From: Riptortus pedestris | Lineage: Eukaryota > Arthropoda > Insecta > Hemiptera > Alydidae | Length of the DNA stretch: 64,000 bases | NCBI GenBank assembly: GCA_019009955.1 | Contig: CM032233.1 | Span: 113,033,501-113,097,500 of the forward strand | Direction of reading: 5' to 3' | Shown: positions 43,264-57,487 of the stretch, one piece after another | Layout of the letters: every line of letters begins with the position of its first letter | Position numbering within the stretch: position 1 is the first letter of the stretch | Program-made: the position numbers and the translations under genes | The notes under the pieces: generated by a model | The model's input: only the letters and a program-made list of their open reading frames with translations | What the model was told of the DNA's origin: nothing | Databases searched by the model: none

Positions 43264-43314
<51 letters not shown>
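43264..43314. repeat. (AT)n microsatellite left of the MITE
   Basis: Alternating TA; its last TA is the target duplication of the MITE at 43315-43697. Confidence 0.9.
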
Positions 43315-43317
<3 letters not shown>

Positions 43318-43697
43318 GGTGTCCCAAATCAAACGGCCAAACTTCAGGGATCGATAGAGGATCGAAAAACTAAGAAAAAAATGTAAACATTTTAATCCTT
43401 TCTTTTTAAGTTTTAAACACTCAACCTAGACACTTTATTGATAAGGAAAGCGTGATAATATTCATGTTTTCTAAATTTACTCCTCGTAAATTAAAAAATT
43501 AAGCTTACTCAAAAAGCCAATAGTTTTTGTAATTTAAATACATTATTAAAAAAAAATATATACTTTTTGCACAACTATTTTTAGTTTTTTGTGATTTTCT
43601 CGAAAACGAGGCATATGCCAGAGGACTTTTTGTTTTAGTTTTTTTCGATCCTCTATCGATCCCTAAAGTTTGGCCCGTTTGGTTTGGGGACACCCTG
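43315..43697. mobile_element. 383-bp MITE with about 55-bp inverted ends
   Basis: Left end CAGGGTGTCCCAAATCAAAC and right end, inverted, CAGGGTGTCCCCAAACCAAA, both continuing through GGGATCGATAGAGGATCGAAAAA. TA flanks both sides. No coding sequence. A Tc1/mariner-type MITE by ends and target. Confidence 0.85.
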
Positions 43698-43763
43698 TAT
43701 ATATATATATATCTATATATATATATATCTATATATATATATATAAATATATATATGTATATA

Positions 43764-44395
43764 TATAATAGTAACGTCTGTCTGTAAATTGATTTTTTTC
43801 ATAATTTCATGATACTTTTTAGTTTCACATGGAATTGATATCAACCATTTTTGGCTATGGTGTCTGTTTGTTAGTTACTTTTTCAAGCCGAAACTACTGA
43901 TCCGAATTTTATGACACTTGGTACGTATATTACTCCTAACCCAACTTAGACTTTAGGCTATACTGATATTCTCAGAGACGAACAGGTAAGAGATGAAAAA
44001 TCGCAATATTTCGTTTCCTATTGGTTGCTCGGCATATGCACATTACATAAGTTGTTTTTTGTTTGAAATTTAATATACATTTTGTTATATAAACTTTTTT
44101 TGTTTACCGAAGTAAAAGCAGGATATACGCAAAAACTATAGCATGAGCCAACAATTTCAAAGGGCACAAAATACAAAACCGAACTCAACAAAACTCGCTA
44201 TATGAATTAGCATTAGCTCTTCCATGATTGTAAGCTGAATTGACATTTCAAGAGCCGTGCAGGAGTAGGGGTAATAAGGGAAGCTTGAATATTTCGTATT
44301 TTATTGTTTTTTCGGCAAATATACGCCTAATAAGTTATTTATTTTGTTCTTTAGAGTAATTTTTAGTTATATACATTTTTTTTCGGGCCTTGATT
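43764..44395 (+). mobile_element. Divergent Helitron, 3' end lost
   Basis: TATATAATAGTAACGTCTGTCTG start, ATGACACTTGGTACGTATATTA and CTAACCCAACTTAGACTTTAGG, two internal modules, no terminal hairpin. Confidence 0.65.
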
Positions 44396-44448
44396 TAGAA
44401 ATAGAGAATGAATATATAGTTAGATTACTTTACTTCTGTGTTATTCCA

Positions 44449-44496
44449 GCACGTGGGAAATCTGTTTGTTTTACGCAGCCCCTGCGTGACGAAATT
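44449..44496 (+). mobile_element. HINE 3' tip
   Basis: CACGTGGGAAATCTGTTTG, TTTACGCAGCCCCTGCGTGACG, then TTTTT. Confidence 0.65.
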
Positions 44497-44579
44497 TTTA
44501 TCATCGCCATTTGATGGACGTCAATCATACGCTCTGGAGTCTATGCCCTTAAAAAAACATTGTTCCAGTAAGAATAAAA

Positions 44580-45062
44580 GTCCGTCACGCAGGGGCTGCG
44601 TAAACTAAGCAGATTTCCCACGTGAAGTTTTACAATAGAGAAATCTGCCTAATAATAACAGTAGTAGTAACCTATTCTCACGAGGACGAATAGTTAGTGA
44701 AACGGCCACACTAGCGCTCGGCGGAAACTCCCAACATAGCCGACCACACTCACAATACAAATGCAAATATCTCGGTTAATACTCAAGATAGAGAATAAAT
44801 GTATAGAACAATATTTATTGTAAATTTGCAATAAGATTGGTTTTATACAATATTTTGATCCGACTTATGGTAACGGAGATATTTCGAATTTTCGGAAATC
44901 CCCCCCCCCTAAACCCCCCCCCTCCCACTGGTCCGATTTCAGCCAATAACGAACTTTTTTTTTTTTCTTTTTTCAGCCATGATCTTCCTTTTTACGTAAA
45001 ACGATTAAATTCCGAGTTTGGTAACGATCAAACAAAAATTGCGACCGCTAGAGCGTTAACAG

Positions 45063-45112
<50 letters not shown>

Positions 45113-45217
45113 GAACGGACCTCATTTTCGTCATCTCCTGGGTAGGATCGATGGACATTTGAAGAAATTTTTCGAAACTCGCGTCATGAGTACGAGCTCA
45201 ATAGCTGATTTCCTGCT
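44580..45217 (-). mobile_element. HINE, near complete
   Basis: GTCCGTCACGCAGGGGCTGCG to GCTGATTTCCTGCT. The palindrome at the tip is collapsed to one arm. C8 and C9 runs lie near 44900, and an AT tract at 45067-45107. Confidence 0.85.
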
Positions 45218-45832
45218 AAAAGGGTGTGGAATAGAGTAGTGCTAATATATGCAAGGAATAGACGAGTTGTGTTAGACGCGAGGGCGTGGGGAGACGGACC
45301 CAGTCAAAATTGTCAAATTTACCGGGATCGATAAGACAATACAAGCGAGTGCCTCAACTTTCCTTCAAACCCTTCCCACACATTACACTTCCTTCTCTTT
45401 CAACTATTCTCACACTCACTCTAATCCAATGCTGTTCAATTTTAATATAGGCGGAGAAAGACTTCATTGAAATATGTATTTTTTATATAAATGGAAGTCT
45501 GGGTCTTAAGATATTTAGACTCTATTGTGCAATCACAAGTTAAATTTTCGAAACATTTGTTTCATGGGCCAAGATTAACCCCAAATTATATATCTCGATT
45601 GAAAACTGGTTGTTCATCAATATCGATGGCAGTTTTAAAAAACAAAAAACATTATAAACTTTTGTATAAAAATATCATAAATACCAGAACATAGATTTCC
45701 TCAAAAGTGCTTGGGGGAAATAGTAGCTTTGGATTTTAGGGAGCCAAATCTTGATTAAAACTGGACCACAAAAATTCATTTCTGCTTCTAAATTTGTTGA
45801 AGTGCATTTATTTGTACTGATAATATTAATGA
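45218..45832. other. Non-coding, nothing recognised
   Basis: A 67-codon plus ORF (45491-45694) has no readable domain. Confidence 0.35.
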
Positions 45833-46281
45833 AAAGGGGCTGCGTTAACTAAGAACACTTCCCACGTGTGCCTTGTATTTGCATCTATCTCAAAAGGCAT
45901 GTGCTCAATGAGAATGATATTTGGTGTTTAAGCTTCAAATAAAGTGTTTCATAATGTAATTGCTTATTGTTAATATGACATGAGTAGGAGTGAGGGTTTA
46001 CTGAAGACCGGAAACTTAAAAATGCAAATATCTTGGTTAACAGTCAAGATAATGAAAATCGTATATAACAACATTTATAGAACATTAATTTGCAATAAAA
46101 TTGAATCTATACAATTTTTCCATCCAACTCATAACAACGGAGATATTTCGAATTTTTAAAATTCTCCCCTTCTAGCCCCCCCCCTCTGTTCCAATTTTAG
46201 CCGTTAACGTACTTGGTCTTATATTTTACATAAAAAGTTTAAATATACAGTTTGGTCACGATCAAATAAAAATTTCGAGCG

Positions 46282-46349
<68 letters not shown>

Positions 46350-46855
46350 TAGCGGACCCGACAGACGTTGTCCTGCATGATATTTCAAGCGATTAGGATT
46401 TTAAATTTAATAATATTATTTTGAAAACAAAAGGTACTTTACTATATGTTGTTTATACTTCGTTATACGACTAAAGTGAAAAAGTTACTCTAAATAACAA
46501 AATAAGCAACTTTTATCCTGTGCAAATTTGCGGAAAAACCAATAGGGAACGAAATATCGCTATTTTTAATTTTAGGCCTCCCTTAAAAACCCCACTCCTG
46601 CTCCATCTGCCGGGCTGATTTGTGAATCTAAACCATCCAGGGCGTCACACATGATGAATAATATGAATAAAAATATTCATTCAAATCGGTCCAGCCGTTT
46701 AGGAGTTCAGTGACATACACACGTACAGTAGAATTGTATATAAATATGCAGTTTTGAACGGACCTCACTTTCGTCACCTCCTCGGTTGGATCGATGGACA
46801 TTTGTGAAAAATTTTCAAAATCGCGTCATGAGTACGACCTCAATAGCTGAAATCA
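45833..46855 (-). mobile_element. HINE interrupted by a short Helitron
   Basis: GGGGCTGCGTTAACTAAG and CACTTCCCACGTGTGCC, central blocks, then (AT)n at 46284-46348. A second-family Helitron follows, and the HINE resumes with GTTTTGAACGGACCTCACTT and GCGTCATGAGTACGACCTCA. Confidence 0.75.
46349..46745 (-). mobile_element. Short Helitron of a second family
   Basis: The inverted 3' end at 46349 reads, on the minus strand, GGACAACGTCTGTCGGGTCCGCTAG|T: a GGAC/GTCC stem, short spacer and CTAG between A and T. A CCAGCCGTTTAGGAGTTCAG block lies near the other end. It shares AACAACTTTTAT-type and CCTCCCTTAAAAACCCCACT blocks with the main family. Confidence 0.6.
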
Positions 46856-46912
46856 AAAATAATATTTTATTAAAGGTGCTTTATAACGAACTCTCAATGG
46901 CTATTGATTGAA

Positions 46913-47154
46913 TATGTTATATTCTGATGTATTTCGTTAATTGTTTATCTTTCCGGTGTGAGGTGGGCAGAACCGTTTGTTTACATTTCTAACCTAACGC
47001 TTCCTGTCGGCAGGTTATTGAAATTGGATGAAACATTTCTTATTTCCGTTTGTATTTATTCACGTTGGTGTTGTGTTACCAGTAAGTAGATTTATCTATT
47101 ACTAAACTTCACGAGGGAAATCTGCTTAGTTTACGCAGCCCATGCGTGACGGAC
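46913..47154 (+). mobile_element. HINE 3' fragment
   Basis: TATATTCTGATGTATTTCGTT, a TTCCGGTGTGAGG block and GTGTTACCAGTAAGTAG, ending GGGAAATCTGCTTAGTTTA, CGCAGCCCATGCGTGACGGAC|TTTT. Confidence 0.75.
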
Positions 47155-47232
47155 TTTTATCAGTTACCCTTTTAGCAGATTCTATCTTTAATTGGCGTAC
47201 TATTTTTTTTTTCTTTTTTTTTTTTTTTTTTG

Positions 47233-47350
47233 AAAGGACCTCATTTTCGTTATCTACTAGGTAGGATCGATTGACATTTGTTAAATTTTTCCGAAAATGG
47301 CGTCATGAGTACAACGGCAATAGTCCCGCATTAGCAGGGAAATCTAAAAA
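47233..47350 (-). mobile_element. HINE 5' scrap
   Basis: GAAAGGACCTCATTTTCGTTATC, GTAGGATCGATTGACATTTG, GCGTCATGAGTACAACGGC, and a degraded AGCAGGGAAATCT tip. Confidence 0.6.
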
Positions 47351-47875
47351 GAAGAATGGGATGGATATTCATCACGGACAGACTTTGAATTTAGCCATAT
47401 AGAAGATACTCTTTCAAAAGAGAAATTAACTCAAAAGGGATAGAAGGGCAACAAAAAGGTTATTCGAGGACATATGATCCAGATTTTAATTAATTACCTC
47501 ACCCTACCTAAAAGTTCTATGCTTGTTATTAATTAATTCCGAGAAAGAGCTTAGTTTTTGATGTATTTCAAAATTGTTCGTTTGATGTGTGAATAAAAAG
47601 AACATTTCTCCAAATCAGTCTTTGAATGGGACTAAATATTAATGTTAGGTAAAATAAAATATGCATTCCTGGACGCAGATTTGTATTTCTTGGAATGTGT
47701 ATGTAATTGTTAATTAAAAGTTGGATGAAATGAACGTTGGATTAATTAGCATTAATGAAATATTTTATCTTGGCATCAACGGTTTAGCTTGTGAGTTAGA
47801 TACCCTTATTTTAGTCCATGATGGCTTGTAAAAAAGTAAATCTTATAAGGTGGTTATATATTTTGGAAAAAAAAA
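47351..47875. other. Non-coding, nothing recognised
   Basis: AT-rich; no repeats or ORFs assigned. Confidence 0.4.
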
Positions 47876-48335
47876 GTTCGTCACGCAGGAGCTGCGTAAA
47901 CTAAGCAAATTTTCCACGTGAAGTGTTCCAATAGAGAAATCTGCATACTGGTAACACAACATCACCGCGTGTAAATGCAAACGGTAACAAGAAATCTTTC
48001 AGTCAATTTTAAGAAGCTCTAACGGAAACGGCTTCTGAATTGTAACAAATAGGTCTGCCAACCACCCAGAGCTGAACAGATAAATAGACATATTCTTCAT
48101 CGGAAAGAAAAACAATTACTGAAATATATCTGAATATAACATTAACCTTATTGCAAACTATTTACAATATCTAGAACTGCCATTTATAATGAATCAGAAT
48201 AATTTATGTTTTAATAACTCAAATTTTAGTAGTCCAAGAATTAAAGAAGCTGGGGGATCAAGAGAACTTATTTGCATATATCTTACAAAGTAAAAGCTTA
48301 CACGAGTCTAAACCAATTTCACAAGAGCCAACTAT
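47876..48335 (-). mobile_element. HINE 3' half
   Basis: GTTCGTCACGCAGGAGCTGCG, CTAAGCAAATTTTCCACGTG, GGTAACACAACATCACCGCG and CAATTACTGAAATATATCTG, ending near CACAAGAGCCAAC at an AT tract. Confidence 0.7.
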
Positions 48336-48366
48336 ATATATATATATATATATATATAGTTTTCTA

Positions 48367-48367
<1 letters not shown>

Positions 48368-48418
<51 letters not shown>

Positions 48419-49268
48419 GAATGTTTGTCTGTATGTCCTTTATAGAATCGTAAACGGCTGAACCGAATTTTATGAAACTTGGTATGTATATTACTACTAA
48501 CCCAGGTTAGGTTTTAGGCTATATTAATATTCTCTGAGACGAACAGGAGTGGGGATTATAAGGGAGGCCTGAAATTAAAAACAGCGATATTTCGATTCCT
48601 ATTGGGTTTTCGGCATATATGCACATAAGAAAAGTCGTTTAATTTGTTATTTAGAGTAACTTTTGTTATATACAATTTTGTGGTATACCGAAGTATAAAT
48701 GAGTTGTACGCTAAAAACTATAAAACAACAATTGTATTTGGTACAAAAGACTCAACCGAACTAAATGAAACTCTATATGTGATTTGGTATTAACATCTCC
48801 CTGATTATAAGCTATATTAAAATTTCGAGGTACGAACAGGAGTGGGGGTTAAAAAGCAGGTCTGAAATATAAAATCACGATATTTCTTAACTTATTCATT
48901 TTTCGGCAAACGTGTATATAACTTTGTTTGTTTTGTTATTTAAAGTAACTTTTGTTATATGAACTTTTTTTGTTGTATAACGAAGTTTGAATGAGGTATA
49001 CACGAAAAACTACAGAAGGGGTCAACAATGTTATAGGACGCGAAAGACTAAATCGAAATCAAGGAAACTCCGTATTTTTGACTCTAATAATATGATAATC
49101 TATGATTATGTTATATATAAAAAAAGATACATGCACAGGAAACGGGTATTATAAAAATATTGTGTATTGTGTAGAATTAAGTACATAACAAATACATTTA
49201 TTATTAACATATCCCCAGCTCGCGGAACTCGGGTGTAAATCCTAACCATTGAGACGGGAAAATCTAAA
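48368..49268 (+). mobile_element. Helitron copy F, 3' end lost
   Basis: TCTATATATATAT...AAATGAATGTTTGTCTG start, then AACGGCTGAACCGAATTTTA and three internal modules. It ends near CCATTGAGACGGGAAAATC before the hairpin, where a HINE fragment follows. Confidence 0.7.
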
Positions 49269-49270
49269 AA

Positions 49271-49441
49271 AAAGTTATACAATAGAGAAATCTCCATGCT
49301 AGAGCTGACCAGTTACGGCAAAGTGCCGAAGTAGCTTCTGGCGGGAAACTCAAAAATACGTTATCGCCCCAAATTTAATCAACATGCACAAAACTCGGTT
49401 AATATTCAAGATAGGTAAGTAATGTAAATAACAATATTTAG
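49271..49441 (-). mobile_element. HINE middle fragment
   Basis: AGTTATACAATAGAGAAATC, AGTTACGGCAAAGTGCCGAA and AACTCGGTTAATATTCAAG, without either tip. Confidence 0.6.
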
Positions 49442-49442
49442 A

Positions 49443-50140
49443 TGATAGTGTATATAAAAAAAGTTTCTCTAAATAACAAAATAAACAACTTTTGTTATGT
49501 GCATATTTGCCGAAAATGCAATAGGAAACGAAATATCATTATTATTAATTTCAGGCCTTCCTTATAACCCCCACTCCTGCCCGTCCCTAGAAATGTTAGT
49601 ATAGCTTATTATAAGGAAATCGTTAGTATTAATTCACATAGCGAGTTTGGTTTAGTTCGGTTGAGTCTTTTGTGCCAAATAAAATTGTGGACTCCCGCTA
49701 TAGTTTTTAGCGTATAACTCATTTATACTTCCGTATACGGCAAAAGTGCATATAACAAATGTTACTCTAAATTACAAAATAAACAACTTTTGTTATGTGC
49801 ATATTTGCTGAAAAAGCTATAGGAAACGAAATATCGCTATTTTTAATTTCAGGCCTCCCTTATAACCCCCACTCCTGTTCGTCTTAGAGAATATTAATAT
49901 AGCCTAAAGTCTAAGTTGGGCTAGTAGTAATATACATACCAAGTTTCATAAAATTCGGTTCAGCCGTTTATGCGTGAAAAGGTAACAAACAAACAAACAA
50001 ATAAACAAACAAACAAACAAACAGACACGAAAGAAACAAAATGTAGTTATGGTGTCTATGACATGTGAAACGAAAAGTTATCGTGAAATTTCGCGAAAAA
50101 ATCAATGTACAGACAGAGGTTACAATTTTATATATATATA
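49443..50140 (-). mobile_element. Helitron G1, 5' part
   Basis: Minus-strand copy with two modules, the (TTTG)n-like GTAACAAACAAACAAAC tract near 49981, and a 5' end AAAATTGTAACCTCTGTC in the TATATATA joining the next copy's 3' end at 50141. Confidence 0.7.
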
Positions 50141-51145
50141 CTAGCTCAGATGCCCGGCTTCGCCCGGGAATTCATTTGAGGCTGGATGGTGATGGTATTT
50201 TTTTGGCAAGGCTTTACTTTGCACAATATTTTGACTTTTACCCGTCCCAGCGTTTAGGGCTAATGCCCGTCGTTTCTGTGGATTTGTTAATAATAAAATT
50301 TGTAAATTCAGGCCTCCCTTATAACCCCCACTCCTGCCCGTTCCTAGAAATGTTAGTATGGCTTATTATAAGGATGGCGTTAGTGCTAATACACAGTCTT
50401 TTGTGCCAAATAAAATTGTTGACTCCCGCTATAATTTTTAGCGTATAACGCATTTATACTTCGGTATACGACGATATTGTAAATAACAAAAGTTTCTCTA
50501 AATAACAAAATAAACAACTTTTGTTATGTACATAATTTGCGAAACCCCAATAGGGGGAAATATTATATTATTAATTTATTATTTATGGCCATCAATCTAG
50601 AAATGTTATTATGGTTTATTCTAATGACATCTTTAGTATTAATTCACATACCGAGTTTGGTTTAGTTGGGTTGAGTCTTTTGTGCCAAATAAAATTGTGG
50701 ACTCCCGCTATAGTTTTTAGCGTATAACTCATTTATACTTCCGTGTACGGCAAAAGTACATATAACAAAAGTTACTCTAAATTACAAAATAAATAACTTT
50801 TGTTATGTCATTATTTGCTGAAAAATCAGTAGGAAACGAATTATCTCTATTTTTAATTTCAGGCCTTCCTTATAACCCCCACTCCTGTTCGTTTTAGAGA
50901 ATATTAATATAGCCTAAAGTCTAAGTTGGGCTAGTAGTAATATACATACCAAGTTTCATAAAATTCGGTTCAGCCGTTTATGCGTGAAAAGGTAACAAAC
51001 AAACAAACAAATAAACAAACAAACAAACAGACACGAAAGAAACAAAATGTAGTTATGGTGTCTATGACATGAGACACGAAACGTTATCGTGAAATTTCGC
51101 GAAAAAAATCAATGTACAGCCAGAGGTTACACTTTTATCTATATA
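50141..51145 (-). mobile_element. Helitron G2
   Basis: Inverted 3' end CTAGCTCAGATGCCCGGCTT at 50141 and 5' block near 51110 (ATTGATTTTTTTCGCGAA). It lies head to tail with G1 and head to head with H, the two 5' ends facing each other across about 25 bases of TATCTATATA. Confidence 0.75.
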
Positions 51146-51944
51146 TCTATATATATATAAAATTGTAACCTCTGTCTGTACATTGATTTTTTTCGCGAAA
51201 TTTCACGATAACTTTTCGTTTCACATGTCATAGACACCATATCTGCATTTTGTTTCTTTCGTGTATGTTTGTTTGTTTGTTTGTTTGTTTGTTACCTTTT
51301 CACGCATAAACGGCTGAACCGAATTTTATGAAAACTTGGTATGTATATTACTACTAACCCAACTTAGACTTTAGGCTATATTTATTTTCTCTAAGACGAA
51401 CAGGAGTGGGGGTTATAAGGGATGCATGAAATTAAAAATAACGATATTTCGTTTTCTATTGGGTTTTCCGCAAATATAAACATAACAAAAGTTGTTTATT
51501 TTGTTATTTGGAGTAACTTTTCTTATATACACTTTTGTCGAATACCTAAGTATAAATGAGTTATACGTTAAAACTTTAGCGGGCACTAACGGCTGAACCG
51601 AACTTAACAAAGCTCGGTATGTCAATTAGCATTAATTCTTCCATAATTATAAGTTATATTAAAATTTTTAGGTTCGAACGGGAGGGGGGTTATAAGGGAG
51701 GCCTGAAATAAAAAATCACCATATTTACATGTATAAGAGACGGGAAATATAAAAATATCGAAGACAGTGAAGCCGTCTCGAACAAATATACTATTCTTAG
51801 CAAATCCACGGCAACGACGGGTATCAATCCTAAATACTGGGACAGGTAAATGTCAAAATATTGTGCAATGTAAAGCCTGCTAAAAAATACTATCACCATT
51901 CAGCCTCAAATGAATTCCCGGGCGAAGCCGGGTATCTGAGCTAG
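51146..51944 (+). mobile_element. Helitron H, complete short copy
   Basis: TCTATATATATATAAAATTG to GAAGCCGGGTATCTGAGCTAG|T, 799 bp, with two modules. Both terminal signatures are intact. Confidence 0.85.
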
Positions 51945-54038
<2,094 letters not shown>

Positions 54039-54413
54039 AATATAAGCCAGGTTCTGTACGTTGGATTGGACGTTTTGTGTGAGAGACAAGGTTCAATTCT
54101 GAATGTAGAATAGGGTCTGATTATTGACGGATATTAGTCTTTATTGTGAGTGAGAGGTTAGATCGGCAGTAAGTTGATTATAACCCTTCCAGATGTTATC
54201 GGAGGAAATTGATGTGAGGTTTCCATGTCAAGCATGGGTTAAGAGTGTTGTTCATTAGGTGTTTCTTTCTTTTTTACCTTCATATTCGTAGTGAGAGTAA
54301 CAGGTGGAGGGAAGCTGACATGAACTTATCACTGATACATTAAGCTGACTAGAATTCAGCAGAAAAACGATGTTTCTGAAATCCGTAATTGAAGAAAGCT
54401 GTAGTTGAATTTT
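54039..54413. other. Non-coding, nothing recognised
   Basis: No repeat or ORF assigned. Confidence 0.4.
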
Positions 54414-54500
54414 ATCAGATTTCCCTCGAGGGAAATCAGCTATTGATGTCGTACTCATGACTTGCTACTAGATGACGAAAATGAGGTCCGATACTGAGGA
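54414..54500 (+). mobile_element. HINE 5' fragment
   Basis: TTTT|ATCAGATTTCCCTCGAGGG, CAGCTATTGATGTCGTACTC, then a deletion to GATGACGAAAATGAGGTCCG. Confidence 0.7.
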
Positions 54501-54511
54501 ACTATATATTA

Positions 54512-56471
54512 GGGTGGGCCGAAAAAAATCTTTATTTTTTTTTCTTAATGCTATACCGAAAAAAACTCTATTATGTGTTATCAAAATGCAACAAAGAAAA
54601 AAAAATATATACCTAACCCCCAGCTAGCGCAATACACTTGAAATTTCGAAATTTCACTAAAATCACAGGATTTTACAAAATTTTTTTTTTAAAAAGTACC
54701 CAAACAGCTAGATATTGAACCTGCTTATTAGTGGAAAAATCATTTATATTACAGTTATAAAAACACAATGGGGTTATTGAAAATATATTATTTCTTTTAA
54801 TTTTAGTTAGCGCAAATGCCTTCAATATAGTTAATTGTTTCACTTTTCTGTGCTGACCAGCTGTAGTGCCCAGCGCCAGCATCTAATTTTTTTCTAAACC
54901 CACTACCCATGTGTTTTTTTTTTAGGAAATATAATGTTGATGGCGGAAAACAATTACCTGTAGGAAAAAAAAATAAATAGGCAATTTACATTTTTCCAAA
55001 ATGAGTTCATTAATTAACAAAATTTATCGTGTTGGAATTAGCAAATTGTCAATTCCCAGACTTCAACAATTTTTTATTGTGCCTTCTCTTTAGAATAGTC
55101 CTTTAAATATTTGTAAGTTCTGAAAATCTTTGTTTGCTGGAAAAAAGAAAAAAACTTGGCATTTTGTGAAGCTCTCGATGCAGCAGCGTTGTTCGTGTGA
55201 AAACCATCTCGTGTTCTTGGCACCAACGAGTTTTGAAGAGGCTTCAGTTGCATCCTTAGAGCATGAAGGCTCCGAATGTGAAACTAATGAAATGTTAGAC
55301 GACAGCCTGATTTTTTGTTCCTTTACGTTGCAGTCTTTTGGTAATTTTTGTCGACTCCTTCTTGTCTAAATTTCCAATTTTTCCTTGTCCAAGATTTCTT
55401 TGGAAATACATAAACTTAAGTTCAAGCACCGTATTTTTTTTATCTTTTTCTGATTGACATGAAATTGATAAAGGGCACTCACAGATCTCCAGGACCAACT
55501 TTTAGCAGTTGCAGGAGTATTCTATTTTACATTTACATGCAGATACATCAAAGAGTGATAAAGCCTTTTGGTTGAATTCCTCAATTTTTTGTTTGTATTT
55601 TTCTTTTTCCTTGTCACGCTTAAAGGACTTCATTAGATTACGGTAGCTATTGTGGTATGAATTTATTAATTGCACAATTCTGTAGGGCGTCACTGTTGCT
55701 ATTGGTGAATGTCAAAGAGGGCTTTTACTTTTGGAGCGACAATATTAGATATTTGAGAGAAACACACAGGCTTGTTACTTTCTGATGCTAGAAGGTACTG
55801 TTCGTGGAAACAGCTCCTAAGGACATCTTGGCAAGTTGGAAGCTTACTCACAGGCAATTCCCTCGGGCAGCCAAACAATGGACAATCAAAATTACTGCGA
55901 GTTATTTTCTTAGCAGCAGCCATCACGCACGCGAATTTAAACTTAAACTTCATTCAATAAATTATATACTTAATTTGCACCGTCAACTCACAGCGTCTAC
56001 GCCGTTCTGCAGAGTAAAACTGCCGAGTAGTACAAAGAACATGAAATGGTAGTGCGTTATGGGTTGTTAGAGATAGCATATAAGTAGAGGAAGCCCGGCC
56101 ACTTGATCTGCCACCTCTGGACTGTTATAATGCGTCCATTTTCATGTCCGTTTGCGCTACCTCAGATTAATATAATTATACTTTTCCAATTATTTATTAT
56201 TTGTTGGTTTTATTTTTTAAAACTCTACTGTAAATGGCGTATCACTATAGAAGCCCAATAGTGAAACTATTAAAGATTTGCTTTAAAAATAATTACAAAA
56301 AACTTTGTATGATTTTAGTGAAAATTTCGAAATTTCAAGTTGTATGCCGCTAGCTGGGGGTTAGGTATATATATTTTTTTCTTTGTTGGATTTTGATAAC
56401 ACATAATAGAGACAAGTTTTGTTTTGTGTATAGCATTAAGACTAAAAATACAAAATTTTTTCGGCCCACCC
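54512..56471 (-). mobile_element. 1.96-kb DNA transposon of uncertain superfamily
   Basis: Inverted ends start GGGTGGGCCGAAAAAA and match for about 170 bases with indels (TCTTAATGCTATAC, CTATTATGTGTTATCAAAA, ATACCTAACCCCCAGCTAGC, TTGAAATTTCGAAATTT). TA flanks both sides (54510-54511, 56472-56473). The only coding trace is the minus-strand frame at 55295-55953. The transposase catalytic region is not visible, so this is probably a deletion derivative. Confidence 0.75.
55295..55953 (-). pseudogene. Cys-rich N-terminal ORF of the TIR element
   Basis: From the ATG at 55951-55953 the frame encodes a basic start, a CPLFGCP motif and CQDVLRSCFHEQYLL, then breaks near 55699. A second piece runs SYHNSYRNLMKSFKRDKEKE, FDVSACKCKIEYSCNC, an in-frame TAA at about 55502, and then EICECPLSIS. 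The pattern of a DxSxCKC...CNC...CPC cluster following a lysine-rich helix resembles the N-terminal region of uncharacterised TE-associated proteins in arthropods. That link is from memory of the family pattern, not a search. Function unknown. Confidence 0.5.
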
Positions 56472-56619
56472 TATCCTATATAAAAATTATTCTAGTTTTG
56501 AAGCCGCATCGCTGGGGAGTATTATCATTGTGAGAACTTCGGCTGTCTGCTCCAGCAGTTGGAATTTTTTGTTGTTCTGCAAATGTTCGATGAAAAGGCG
56601 TCCATCTTCGTCAGGCAAT

Positions 56620-56622
56620 TAA

Positions 56623-56663
<41 letters not shown>

Positions 56664-56867
56664 CAGTTACCATTTTAGGGGTCGCAATTATTGTTTAATC
56701 GTTACCAAACTCGATATTTAGTTGTTTTATGTAAAAAGAAATATCAAGTTCGTTAACGGCTGAAATCGGACCACGGGGAGGGAGGGGTTTAGAGGGGAGG
56801 AATTTCTAACATTCTGTGTTACTATACGTCGGTCCGTAAAATTGTTATTATTTATTTCTTTATTTAC

Positions 56868-56930
<63 letters not shown>

Positions 56931-57487
56931 CGTATAATGAGTATTAACCGAGATATTTTGATTTTATAGTTTTACGCTTTCAATAAACCCCCCCTCCTAC
57001 TAGTGTCATATTAATAATAAGATGGTATATCTTGAACCACTTCATTCCAAGTTTGAATACCAAATATTGTTTTCATTGAACTTTTACGTTGTGAGATATA
57101 TGCAAACACGTTCTGTTGACCCCGCTCCCCTCCTTGTTTTGTTCTTGGATTACTCAAATTGGAGTGATTGAGATAAAAATGATTTTGATTCATTACAAAT
57201 TACACCTCTAGCATTAATAAATAGTTTTCAATAAAATTAATATGTTTTATTCAGATATATTTCATTCATTGTTTTTCTTTCCGGTCTATCTATCTCTTCA
57301 GCGCTACGAGGTTTGTTTACAATTCAGCCGCTTTTCATTATAGAGATTTTTAACTTGTAAATTGACTGAAGGATTTCTCATTACCGTTTCTATTTATTCA
57401 CGGTAGTGATACCAGTCTGTAGATTTATCTATTGTAAACCTTCGCGTGGGAAATTCGCTTAGTTAACGCAGCCTCTGTGTAACAGAC
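56620..57487 (+). mobile_element. HINE lacking its 5' part
   Basis: An (AT)n tract at 56630-56660, AGTTCGTTAACGGCTGAAATC, a second (AT)n tract at 56873-56927 in the ACATTTATTC region, and the 3' end GGGAAATTCGCTTAGTTAACG, CAGCCTCTGTGTAACAGAC|TTTT. Confidence 0.75.

Noticed and set aside
55130..55369. Plus-strand ORF in the TIR element
   Set aside because: It is the shadow of the Cys-rich minus-strand frame.
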